Shown: piece after piece, positions 25,517 through 32,774 of the stretch | Numbering within the stretch: position 1 is the first letter of the stretch | Layout: the number at the start of each line of letters is the position of its first letter | From: a virus | DNA: 51,243 bases | Virus record (IMG/VR): IMGVR_UViG_3300027917_000060 | Location: 1-51,243 of that record | Direction: 5' to 3' (one strand) | Made by a program: the position numbers and the translations under genes | Notes under the pieces: generated by a model | What the model saw: the letters and a program-made list of their open reading frames with translations, nothing else | Told to the model about the DNA's origin: nothing | Database searches by the model: none

Positions 25517-26079
25517 GTCGCAACGTCCTGTGGATAGACGAACTTCGAACCTTGTGGAAAGAACAGGTCCATGTTTTGAATGTAGTTGTCCATGCACGGT
25601 GTCATGTGCCCGTGCACACCACGCACGCCGTGTGTTTCGGGCATGTTATAGACATACTCCGGTACGCCAGAGTGTCCTACGCGAAATGTCTGATGTGATG
25701 CAACGCAGTAGTTCATGCGCTTGCATCCCTCGTAAACGTCAAGATCCAGCAGCCAAGCAGGCGCACGAAACACTGGCGAATCAATCCCCATCTTCTTCGC
25801 GAGCTTAAGCTTTCGCACAGTCTCGTCGTCCGTCCAGTGCAGGCACTCACCACGTGTGTGCCGCCAACCATGCGGCGCTAGCTGAATCCACTTCCTGCCG
25901 AAGCGCTCATTCAGCGCAACGATCTTGTCCAATGCAACACACGTCGTCCGCTTCGGGATGGTGAACAGCGTAACCTTGAAGCCGCTATGCTTCTCTTTCA
26001 GCCTGACGAGTGGGTCCAACTCGTCGATCGTCGCGTCACAATAATCATCGAAATCTACGCAGAACTTCTTGGCGCTCAT
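25501..26079 (-). CDS. Polysaccharide deacetylase-like protein (CE4/DUF2334-type)
   Basis: 192 residues with the ordered motifs of NodB-homology deacetylases: an acidic CVDFDDY motif (D9, D11, D12), the metal-binding HGWRH (H70, H74), an RAPAW motif (R105-W109) and a late HGH (156-158). The family removes N- or O-acetyl groups from sugars. It is shorter than most CE4 enzymes, like DUF2334 proteins. It has no signal peptide, so it acts in the cytoplasm, consistent with trimming a nucleotide-sugar- or lipid-linked glycan made by the neighbouring enzymes. ATGA overlap with the methyltransferase gene. Confidence 0.75.
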   Translation of the reverse strand: MSAKKFCVDFDDYCDATIDELDPLVRLKEKHSGFKVTLFTIPKRTTCVALDKIVALNERFGRKWIQLAPHGWRHTRGECLHWTDDETVRKLKLAKKMGIDSPVFRAPAWLLDLDVYEGCKRMNYCVASHQTFRVGHSGVPEYVYNMPETHGVRGVHGHMTPCMDNYIQNMDLFFPQGSKFVYPQDVATCVSV

Positions 26080-26711
26080 TCAAACTCCCTGCCTATGTAT
26101 TTGAACAACACGTCGAACGTGTTTTTGTAGGGGATACAGGCGTACTCCATGCGCCAGTTCGGGTACGGCTTGAACAGCTCGATCCAGCCGATCGGGTTCG
26201 AGGTCCACCCGTAGTGCGAGGGGTTCTCGTCGAACTTCTCCTTGCTCTCGAGCGGTAGGGAGAGGTAGATGTACTTACGTGTCACACGTACCATCTCGTC
26301 AATGGCCTTCGGGATGTTGTAGCAGTGCTCCAGAGCTTGAGCGCTGAACGTGCACTGGTAAGCGTCATTGTCGAACGGAAGCTCGTGCATGTCGCAACAC
26401 ACCGCATCGCTAATCGTTTTGGCCTTCTCAATGAACTCCGGGATGATGTCCACCCCCATCACCTCCACAGTCGGCACGCGATTGATAAACTCGCGCATCT
26501 CGTAACCGACACGGCAGCCTAGAACGAGGATCTCGTTGGGACGTACACCCTGCGAGTGCATCCACTGGCAGAACAGCCCGGCGTTGATCTTCCCACGCTC
26601 GAACGGGTGCTCGATACTACCGTCGCTATGCCGTGTGTTCACGGACCGCTGCCGCTTGACGTAGCTCTCAGGCTCCTCGTCAAGGCGCCCACCTACGAAC
26701 TTAATAGCCAT
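26076..26711 (-). CDS. Class I SAM-dependent methyltransferase (211 aa)
   Basis: Rossmann-type methyltransferase: motif I is ILVLGCRVGYE (residues 61-71), motif II is VMGVDIIPEFIEKAK, and the post-motif region has DMHELPFDNDAYQCTFSAQALEHC followed by AIDEMVRVTRKYIYLSLP. This is the arrangement of small-molecule and sugar methyltransferases of the Methyltransf_11 type. The ATG at 26711 is preferred; a GTG eight codons upstream is possible. Neighbours suggest methylation of a sugar or glycan intermediate. The substrate is not deducible from the sequence. Confidence 0.85.
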   Translation of the reverse strand: MAIKFVGGRLDEEPESYVKRQRSVNTRHSDGSIEHPFERGKINAGLFCQWMHSQGVRPNEILVLGCRVGYEMREFINRVPTVEVMGVDIIPEFIEKAKTISDAVCCDMHELPFDNDAYQCTFSAQALEHCYNIPKAIDEMVRVTRKYIYLSLPLESKEKFDENPSHYGWTSNPIGWIELFKPYPNWRMEYACIPYKNTFDVLFKYIGREFE

Positions 26712-27435
26712 GCTGTGCCCTAATGAAGTCGTCACATACCCTGCGAAATCGAGCCATGTTATCCACGGATGTCTCCTTACCGATCTTGTCCTCTGGGCGG
26801 TCCTTGCCGCCGATGTGGTACGCCTCGCCTGGGCCGATCATGTATGCCTCCATACCGAAGCGCAGCATGAATCGACAGCCTAGATCGTAGTCTACAAGAC
26901 CGTAGTCCTTGTACTCTAAGTCATGTCCTCCGACCGCGAAGTAGTCCTTCTTGCGCATGATCCAGTGCAAGTCGCGAAAGTCAGGGAACGCTTTGGGGTG
27001 CCCGCCCTTAAGCCGCCAGTCTTCGCGCTCGATCGGCAGGTCGGGGTACATGTCAACGGTGACATCGTGGGGCACGTCGTGCGTAGTGCCATAGACGATC
27101 AGCTCGGGCTCGGCGTACTCCAAGTTTGCTTCTATGGAACCAGGAGCGAGCACGACGTCGCCGTCGATATGCAAGACGTACTCAGTATCTGCGGCTTCCA
27201 TGCCTTGACGGATGGACTTGTGTGCGCCGAAGCCTTCGTGCTTGTGGTCCAGCAATCGCACAAGAAGAAGTGCGCGAGTCTCCTCGTTCGACTCTAGCAT
27301 GTTATCGTCAGTCCAAGGCTCGTCGTTCACGATGATCACACTGCGGATCGCATCAATGTTCGCGAGCAGCCCTGCCCGCACGAGCGGCCACGTTTTCTGC
27401 TTGCGGTAGTAATCTATGACGACGTCAACTTGCAT
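26701..27435 (-). CDS. GT-A fold glycosyltransferase, GT2-like (244 aa)
   Basis: Begins MQVDVVIDYYRKQKTWPLV and has SVIIVNDEPWTD, GFGAHKSIRQGMEAADTEYVLHIDGDVVL: the nucleotide-sugar-binding strand and a DxD motif (D91, D93) that coordinates the metal and the donor diphosphate. The second half carries WIMRKKDYFAVGGHDLEYKDYGLVDYDL, equivalent to the acceptor/catalytic region with an acidic pair seen in polypeptide and polysaccharide GT2/GT27-like enzymes. Soluble, no membrane helix. Overlaps the radical SAM gene by 22 nt and the methyltransferase gene by 11 nt. Confidence 0.85.
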   Translation of the reverse strand: MQVDVVIDYYRKQKTWPLVRAGLLANIDAIRSVIIVNDEPWTDDNMLESNEETRALLLVRLLDHKHEGFGAHKSIRQGMEAADTEYVLHIDGDVVLAPGSIEANLEYAEPELIVYGTTHDVPHDVTVDMYPDLPIEREDWRLKGGHPKAFPDFRDLHWIMRKKDYFAVGGHDLEYKDYGLVDYDLGCRFMLRFGMEAYMIGPGEAYHIGGKDRPEDKIGKETSVDNMARFRRVCDDFIRAQHGY

Positions 27436-28757
27436 TGTGCTATTTCCTTGCGGGCTTCGGCTTCAGTAACTCCGTACTCATAGATGTTCCTCATGTCGGC
27501 AAGTTCGCGTAGCTCAGTCAGCCACGCACGAACACGCGCAGCATCGCCCCACACCTTCGCCCATTCTCCAGGTTTGCCGATCGTGTGGAATCCTGCCGCG
27601 AAGTCCTCACTGTCCACGTCGATCTCTGGGAATCCGAACTTCGTTGGGTTGCGCCAGACTTGCGTACCTGGAAGAGGCACGAAGGCGTGGAAGCCCCATT
27701 TGTCTACAGGTGCCGTCTCGATGAACCGCTTCGTCTCTGCGATCGTCGCGACGTCCTCACCTGGGAACCCTACGATCATCTGGCCCCGGATGCCCATGCC
27801 TGCGTTCTTCACACAACGGATGGCACTCCAAGCCTCTTCCATCGTCTCGCACTTGTCCATGCGCTTGAGCATCTTGTCGCTGCCAGTCTCGAAGCCGAAA
27901 GTGACGTTCTGGCATCCCGCTGAGGCGAGCACATCAGCGAGCGCCTGATCCATCGTGTCGGCGCGGCACAGGCAATGCCACTTGAACTTGTGCTGCGGGA
28001 AGACGTTTTCGCACAGATGGTGCACACGCTTCTTGTTGATATTGAACGTATCGTCTTCGATGTAGATCAGGTCACACTCGTAGTCCTTGAGCAAGACGTC
28101 GAGTTCTGTGTGGAGATGCTCGTCGCTTAGGTAGCGTACAGCGCGGCCTGTAATGGCCGCCTGCGCGCAGAACGCACAATCGAACGGGCAACCGCGTCCC
28201 GTTTGTAGATAACCTTCATAGCGTACGCCGTCAGTCACGTACCTATTGATACCTACGTTGTGAAACGACCACATGTCTACGAGGTCACGTGCAGGACATA
28301 CGATCTTGCCCGCAGGCACACGCGGAAACTTCGATGCGTAGCCATGCAACCCATCGACCTTTTCACTCGGCCCGTTGTACATGAACTCGACGATGGCCTC
28401 GTCGCTCTCACCTACGAACGCATAATCCGCGTCCAGATGCTTCAAGCTCCACGCAGGCAACGCACTGACATGCGGCCCACCAACGATGATTTCGACTTTG
28501 CGGCGCGTACGTGCACGAATATGCTGAATCACGCGCTTCGCGATCGGTGCCTGCGCGCTCACGAGCGAGACGCCGTACACATCTGCGTCCGGGATGAGCC
28601 ACTTGTCCTCCGGCACTCCCACAAGATCGGCTACCTGAACTTCGATGCCTTCGAAGCGCAGAGAAGCCGCGAGGTACAGCACCCCCATCAACGGCAAATC
28701 ACGATCATTGATTAGCCAGGGGCTAGGCAGCTGTATCAGGACAATCTTTTCGCGCAC
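27414..28757 (-). CDS. B12-binding-type radical SAM protein (447 aa)
   Basis: The N-terminal 120 residues have a cobalamin-binding-like Rossmann domain (GVLYLAASLRFEGIEVQVADLVG, VYGVSLVSAQAPIAKRVI, VEIIVGGPHVSALP) without a DxHxxG histidine, as in many class B radical SAM enzymes. The radical SAM core follows with a canonical CxxxCxxC cluster motif (C190, C194, C197 in GRGCPFDCAFC), then IYIEDDTF and VTFGFETGSDKMLKRMDK. The C-terminus has HAFVPLPGTQVW. Such enzymes methylate or rearrange unactivated carbons. With sugar genes on both sides, carbon methylation or modification of a sugar is the likely role. Confidence 0.9.
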   Translation of the reverse strand: MREKIVLIQLPSPWLINDRDLPLMGVLYLAASLRFEGIEVQVADLVGVPEDKWLIPDADVYGVSLVSAQAPIAKRVIQHIRARTRRKVEIIVGGPHVSALPAWSLKHLDADYAFVGESDEAIVEFMYNGPSEKVDGLHGYASKFPRVPAGKIVCPARDLVDMWSFHNVGINRYVTDGVRYEGYLQTGRGCPFDCAFCAQAAITGRAVRYLSDEHLHTELDVLLKDYECDLIYIEDDTFNINKKRVHHLCENVFPQHKFKWHCLCRADTMDQALADVLASAGCQNVTFGFETGSDKMLKRMDKCETMEEAWSAIRCVKNAGMGIRGQMIVGFPGEDVATIAETKRFIETAPVDKWGFHAFVPLPGTQVWRNPTKFGFPEIDVDSEDFAAGFHTIGKPGEWAKVWGDAARVRAWLTELRELADMRNIYEYGVTEAEARKEIAQCKLTSS

Positions 28758-29586
28758 GCTCTTTGTACCTCTCTAGCATATTTACGCTGTCTAGGTGTTT
28801 ACGCTGAGGGGTGTAAGCGTAATGCACAAATAAAGCTGAGCCGCAAAAGCACACTGGGCGCTCCAAACTCTCCGCCAGTGTCGTCGTCAACCACATCTCA
28901 TCATGCGCTACCTTGCCAGATGTCGCACGGCAGTTCTGGTACGGTATCTCGTCTCCGTAGTATGCATACACATGGTTCGGTGCGCGAAAGTAATCCTCGA
29001 CAACGATGCGCTCGAACAGGAACTCCTTGGTTGACCGGGCGTCAGCATGCGCCAAAAAGCTGTCATGCACTGCTTGTACCCAACCAACATCGTAATGTCC
29101 AACTGGGTCACTGGAATACCTGTTGCAAGGCCGCCAGTTTCGCACGTCTTTTGGCAATGCACCCAATCTCTGATGCTCCACGTTGCAATATGTGTTGTTC
29201 ACGATGTTGCCTACGACAGCCAAGTACTCACGATTCTGCCGTCTAAAGCTGGCTAGCTTCGAGATAGCGCCACGCGCCATCCACACGATGTCATCATCCA
29301 TCTTGATGTACATCTGCCCTGGCTCTTCACAGAATTGGTAGTACTCATCATACGGGTAGAACTCACCCTTCACCGCATCAGTCTCTCGGTTGGGCAACAC
29401 CTTCAACATGAACGTGTCCCTGTGCTCTGCAGCGAGGTCACGAATGTACTGCTTGTCGTCCTTGTCCTCCCATACGTTATCCCACAGCATGACGTACTTG
29501 TACGTCTTACGCTCTCGAAGTAAATAGGGGACCAAGACCTCCAGGTGGCGGCGCCTCCCACACGGAATGCACACAATCGGCTTCAT
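28723..29586 (-). CDS. Glycosyltransferase-like protein, GT-A fold with DDD motif (287 aa)
   Basis: Starts KPIVCIPCGRRRHLEVLVPYLL, like an N-terminal GT-A strand, and has KMDDDIVWM (D97-D99), the metal/nucleotide-sugar motif, after a long acidic linker. The C-terminal part includes FLFERIVVEDYFRAPNHVYAY and GKVAHDEMWLTT, acidic residues in the position of a catalytic or acceptor-binding loop. Nine cysteines are unusual among its neighbours. Coupled by a 35-nt overlap to the radical SAM gene and by ATGA to the RGP-like gene. Function assigned at fold level only. Confidence 0.75.
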   Translation of the reverse strand: MKPIVCIPCGRRRHLEVLVPYLLRERKTYKYVMLWDNVWEDKDDKQYIRDLAAEHRDTFMLKVLPNRETDAVKGEFYPYDEYYQFCEEPGQMYIKMDDDIVWMARGAISKLASFRRQNREYLAVVGNIVNNTYCNVEHQRLGALPKDVRNWRPCNRYSSDPVGHYDVGWVQAVHDSFLAHADARSTKEFLFERIVVEDYFRAPNHVYAYYGDEIPYQNCRATSGKVAHDEMWLTTTLAESLERPVCFCGSALFVHYAYTPQRKHLDSVNMLERYKERARKDCPDTAA

Positions 29587-30494
29587 TTACGTCCCTCACA
29601 CAAATCCACCCACCTAAACATGTTCTCACCGATCTTGGCGAAATAGTCGCTATCCACAGGGAAATCACGCAAACGTGCTGCGATCTTGCAGTATGACTGC
29701 ACTAACGACGACGCACGTACGTCCATGCTCCACACAAACTGCCACAACTCGCGGTGTATGCGATCGCCGGGCGCTTCCTTGTCCTTGTTTGCTTCGACAG
29801 ACGAGGCACGCTCGTGGTAGACCTGTGCGCCTCCATTGACGAAAGCCCAGTCGTGCTCGCTGAGCGCTTTCTGCGCAAACATCCCGCCCCATATGTCTGC
29901 GTAGCGGTCAAACGGTGTACCTTCGCCCTGTGCAGGTTGGTACATCACCTGCGTCACATCACGCTTGAAGCCAATGTTCATTGCAGATTGCGCGAATGGA
30001 GGGTGAATACGGCGCCATGCATTGCTCTTGTGATAGTACGGCACGATGGCGTGATGCATGTCGAACGCAGAATAATCAAGCACTCCGTTCCACAATCCGT
30101 GTGTGAGCGCGACAGGCATCAGCAAGCCTGAGCGCGGCATACCACGCGTGTATACCCCTTCGACCGTGAAGTTCCAATGAGGCACAGGCACTGACAGCCC
30201 GTCACTATGCTGCGCCGCCCACCACTTCGGGACGAAGCAATCGTCGTCCACAGTGAGAACGTAGTCATAACCATCAAGATACGCCTGCAAGAATCCAGCG
30301 CTACGAATCGAGTCGCAGCGTTGGCCGTACATTTCGGGCTCTGGCGCTACGATGTGGTGCACCTCCTGCCCATTCTCGTCTACATTGCGGCGCTCGCGAT
30401 CATGCACGACATACCACTTCACAGGCACAGTCTGCTCTGGGACTTTGAAGCCACGACACGTAGGCACTACAGCCGCAATCCTAGGGCGCTGCAT
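29583..30494 (-). CDS. RGP/UDP-arabinopyranose mutase-like protein (GT75 family)
   Basis: 303 residues matching the plant reversibly glycosylated polypeptide / UDP-arabinopyranose mutase pattern along its length: IAAVVPTCR strand, TVDDDCFVPK (DDDC at 83-86), YTRGMP (R117, aligning with the plant RGYP arginine that carries the reversible sugar), ALTHGLWNGVLDY (131-141), AMNIGFKRD (171-179), FDRYADIWGG (195-204), YHERAS (226-231), and a C-terminal YF.K...MFRWVD. The family interconverts UDP-arabinopyranose and UDP-arabinofuranose. Start is ATG 30494 with GGAGAG; the 34 residues upstream are not protein-like. The match is from memory of the plant family, not from a search. Confidence 0.8.
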   Translation of the reverse strand: MQRPRIAAVVPTCRGFKVPEQTVPVKWYVVHDRERRNVDENGQEVHHIVAPEPEMYGQRCDSIRSAGFLQAYLDGYDYVLTVDDDCFVPKWWAAQHSDGLSVPVPHWNFTVEGVYTRGMPRSGLLMPVALTHGLWNGVLDYSAFDMHHAIVPYYHKSNAWRRIHPPFAQSAMNIGFKRDVTQVMYQPAQGEGTPFDRYADIWGGMFAQKALSEHDWAFVNGGAQVYHERASSVEANKDKEAPGDRIHRELWQFVWSMDVRASSLVQSYCKIAARLRDFPVDSDYFAKIGENMFRWVDLCEGRK

Positions 30495-31206
30495 CGGCTC
30501 TCCAAGGTGGAATGTACGGGATTGACTGGAATAATCCGTGCTGCTCGAAGTGTGAAGGGTCGCGTTCTTCCTGCGCGCGGGTGTTATGCCGCACACGGAT
30601 GTGCTTCAAATACGCCATCGGAATAATCGGATCGTGATTGCGGCAATACGAAGCCATGCTCGTTGCATCGCCTGAGCCCAACGGCATGCGCACGTCGGAG
30701 ACATAGTCCTTGATTAGCTCCATAGGATGCAGCCTGCAAATGCCGCCGATCGCGTACGTCAGGAACTCAAGCTGCAGCTTCTTGACCATACACACCTGGG
30801 AGCGTGCCGGTGGGTTCTTTAGACCTCGAATCGTAGGCGAGAGGATCATTTTGTCGTCGAGGAGTGCGCTTGCTTCGACTAGCTTCTTGAGCCAACGCTT
30901 CGACGGGAACTCGCAGTCGTCGTCTAGACGTAGAAGGTACTTGGCGCCTTTGTCACGCGCTAGCCAATGCGCCTCGTTCCATGCGACATGCTGCCCTACG
31001 TTCGTAGAGTAGCAGTACGACGTGTCAATGAGGCCAGTACTCTCAGCGGTCTTGATAACATTCTCGCCAACCTCGGCGCACCCCGACCCGACGACGTGCC
31101 AGTGGAACTTACACCCTGCCGTACGACGAGCCTGTGTGATTGTCTCGTTGAGCATGCGAGCGCGTTCGGGCGTCGATGCACGCGTTACCGTAAATGCGCA
31201 GATCAT
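30481..31206 (-). CDS. Glycosyltransferase-like protein, GT-A fold with DDDC motif (241 aa)
   Basis: N-terminal MICAFTVTRASTPERARML resembles a GT-A nucleotide-binding strand; HVAWNEAHWLARDKGAKYLLRLDDDCEF carries a DDDC motif at 95-98, like the one in the adjacent RGP-like protein. A later ICRLHPMELIKDY...MPLGSGDATSMASYCRNHDP region may form the acceptor site. Start is ATG 31206; a GTG one codon earlier overlaps the upstream TAG. Six further cysteines. Probably a sugar transferase or nucleotide-sugar-binding protein of the same pathway; the donor is unknown. Confidence 0.75.
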   Translation of the reverse strand: MICAFTVTRASTPERARMLNETITQARRTAGCKFHWHVVGSGCAEVGENVIKTAESTGLIDTSYCYSTNVGQHVAWNEAHWLARDKGAKYLLRLDDDCEFPSKRWLKKLVEASALLDDKMILSPTIRGLKNPPARSQVCMVKKLQLEFLTYAIGGICRLHPMELIKDYVSDVRMPLGSGDATSMASYCRNHDPIIPMAYLKHIRVRHNTRAQEERDPSHFEQHGLFQSIPYIPPWRADAAP

Positions 31207-31208
31207 CA

Positions 31209-32000
31209 CTAACCCGAAATAAACGCCGCGCTAATCCCGCCTGGACGCTGACGTCGCGGTGTCTCCGTCAACGGCCTTGTGAGTTGCAAGTTCTCACCAT
31301 GCCAGTGGTACTTCTGCACAACTGCATTCACGCCCTTTCCACGCCATCCACTGAAGAACACACCGCGTGTGAACAACTCCCAATCGCCGAAGCGCCGGTA
31401 CTCTTCATTCCACATCTTGCCTGTCGCTAACTGCAGTCTCCACAGGGCACCCTTTGCGACTAGCGCATCCGACGTGTCGATGAAATTCGTCGAAGGATTA
31501 TGCAGACGCTGCACGTTCTCTGCAAACGGCACGAACGGCGATACGCCATTATGTAGATTCATTCTCGTGCACCCCTCGTCGATCACATACTCGCGGCGCC
31601 CGTAAACAAAATCCGGCCAGACCTTGCCCTCCTCGATCGCCTCGACAAGCACCGTCAAGTGGTTTGACGTCCATTCGTTGTCGTCGTCTAGATACGCGAT
31701 GTAATCTCCTCGCGCGTGCCATATAGCTACATTTTTTGGAACGCATTGGTACCCACTGTTCTCATCCAACGCCAAGAACCGAAAGTCAACCTCGGTCAGC
31801 TCGAACACATCTGCTGACTCTTTGCACACCTCGATCGTCTCTTCGTCAGCAGGGCCGTCATGGATGACGATTACCTCGAAGTCGTCAAAGTCCTGGTTTT
31901 CTACAGAATCTAACGCGCGCTTGAGTAGCTTGGGGCGCTTGTACGTATTGACGATCGCCGTGACGCAAGGAAACTCACGAAAGGGGCGGGATTCTCGCAT
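31209..32000 (-). CDS. GT2 family glycosyltransferase (263 aa)
   Basis: Classic GT2 features in order: VTAIVNTYKRPKLLKRALDSVENQDFDDFEVIVIHDGP (nucleotide-binding strand and linker), ALDENSGYQCVPKNVAIWHARGDYIAYLDDDNEW with the DDD metal motif at 105-107, and a C-terminal FGDWELFTRGVF with the WE/D pair that often contains the catalytic base. No membrane helix. Start is ATG 32000; the TTG two codons earlier is less likely. The gene overlaps the 132-residue protein gene by 26 nt. It transfers an activated sugar; the acceptor is unknown. Confidence 0.9.
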   Translation of the reverse strand: MRESRPFREFPCVTAIVNTYKRPKLLKRALDSVENQDFDDFEVIVIHDGPADEETIEVCKESADVFELTEVDFRFLALDENSGYQCVPKNVAIWHARGDYIAYLDDDNEWTSNHLTVLVEAIEEGKVWPDFVYGRREYVIDEGCTRMNLHNGVSPFVPFAENVQRLHNPSTNFIDTSDALVAKGALWRLQLATGKMWNEEYRRFGDWELFTRGVFFSGWRGKGVNAVVQKYHWHGENLQLTRPLTETPRRQRPGGISAAFISG

Positions 32001-32373
32001 GCTCAATCAAATCCTTCACTTCGGCTGTCTCGCGTAGAACACGTTGATCGAGCAACGATTTCGCAGTCTCGCGCACGCCCCGCATGGGGTAGACTTCCCA
32101 TTTGTACTCCTCTTCGTTCCAGACGGATGGGTTGTTCGCATATGGAACATAGCCTTCTAAGTACCCACAGTTGCAGACGAACGAATCACGGTACCAGTCG
32201 TCTTGCTCATGCCCTGTTTGCACGTGTCCTTCGCGCTTCGGCAGTGTGAAATCGCAGATCGAGATCGTGTCCTTGAATCCGTCCTTTGAGCGGTAGTAAC
32301 GCAAGCGTGCCCAAGTACGTTTGTTCCGCTCGATAAACCTACGAAAATCGTCCCAGTACATGCCGTGCATCAT
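31975..32373 (-). CDS. Hypothetical protein heading the glycan cassette (132 aa)
   Basis: Not recognised. Tyr/Trp/Arg-rich N-terminal half (YWDDFRRFIERNKRTWARLRYYRS), a small C-x-C pair (FVCNCGYLEGYV) and a helical C-terminal part. The ribosome site AAGGAG overlaps the CCA end of the tRNA-like gene just upstream, and ATG 32373 follows. It is the first gene after the capsid terminator, so it may be co-transcribed with the tRNA-like element. A role in the sugar pathway is only suggested by position. Confidence 0.65.
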   Translation of the reverse strand: MMHGMYWDDFRRFIERNKRTWARLRYYRSKDGFKDTISICDFTLPKREGHVQTGHEQDDWYRDSFVCNCGYLEGYVPYANNPSVWNEEEYKWEVYPMRGVRETAKSLLDQRVLRETAEVKDLIEHARIPPLS

Positions 32374-32381
32374 GGGCTCCT

Positions 32382-32475
32382 TGGCGGAGGGCGGAGGACT
32401 CGAACCCCTCGCCCGATCTTTCTAGTCGCCACCGTCAAGCGTCGAGCCGGGCGTTTATCCTTTGCTACACCCTCC
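32382..32475 (-). tRNA. tRNA-like gene, anticodon not assignable (94 nt, encoded CCA)
   Basis: Read on the minus strand it has a seven-pair acceptor stem (GGAGGGT with GCCCTCC, last pair G-U), discriminator G and an encoded CCA, a T-arm with the TTCGAGT loop (four pairs plus one A-C mismatch) and a D-arm-like segment. At 94 nt it is as long as class II tRNAs, and a CGA...TCG pair could be a variable arm. The middle does not give a clean five-pair anticodon stem with a U33 loop; the best pairing is CGCCCG with CGGGCG around a 32-nt insert. It may be a class II tRNA, a degenerate tRNA or a tRNA-like 3' element. Confidence 0.6.
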
Positions 32476-32491
32476 ATGCGCTGAGTATAAC

Positions 32492-32525
32492 AAAAAACGG
32501 GGGAGCCCCGTCAAGGACTCCCCCG
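32492..32525 (-). terminator. Rho-independent terminator after the capsid genes
   Basis: On the minus strand an 8-bp GC stem (CGGGGGAG / CTCCCCCG) with a 12-nt loop is followed by TTTTTT. It lies 31 nt past the stop of the small gene after the capsid gene and 16 nt before the tRNA-like gene, so it would lower transcription into the glycan and tail genes. Confidence 0.85.
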
Positions 32526-32556
32526 CTGCTATCCCAGGACGAATCCCAGGCTGGCA

Positions 32557-32763
32557 TTACTTGCCTGAAGTAGGCTTCGATGTGGACTTCGACCCAGACG
32601 AGCCGAAACCACCCGCACCCTTGGCGTTCTTCGCATTGGGCGCGCCATAGTGGTTCCCCTGTCCTGCGCCACCCGTCGTGGGATCGCAGGTCTGACCAGA
32701 GTCCTTGGAGTACTTCATGAGGCCCGCAGGCTCGAACTTTCCGCCAGTTTTGTAGCTAGCCAT
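32557..32763 (-). CDS. Small Gly/Ser/Lys-rich protein after the capsid gene (68 aa)
   Basis: Starts MASYKTGGKFEPAGLMKYSK and becomes Gly/Ser/Lys-rich (GAGGFGSSGSKSTSKPTSGK). ATG 32763 has a near-perfect ribosome site (TAAGGAGGG). The gene is the last before the terminator and immediately follows the major capsid gene. Low complexity suggests a flexible head-associated or decoration peptide; no family recognised. Confidence 0.75.
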   Translation of the reverse strand: MASYKTGGKFEPAGLMKYSKDSGQTCDPTTGGAGQGNHYGAPNAKNAKGAGGFGSSGSKSTSKPTSGK

Positions 32764-32774
32764 GTTGGCCCTCC

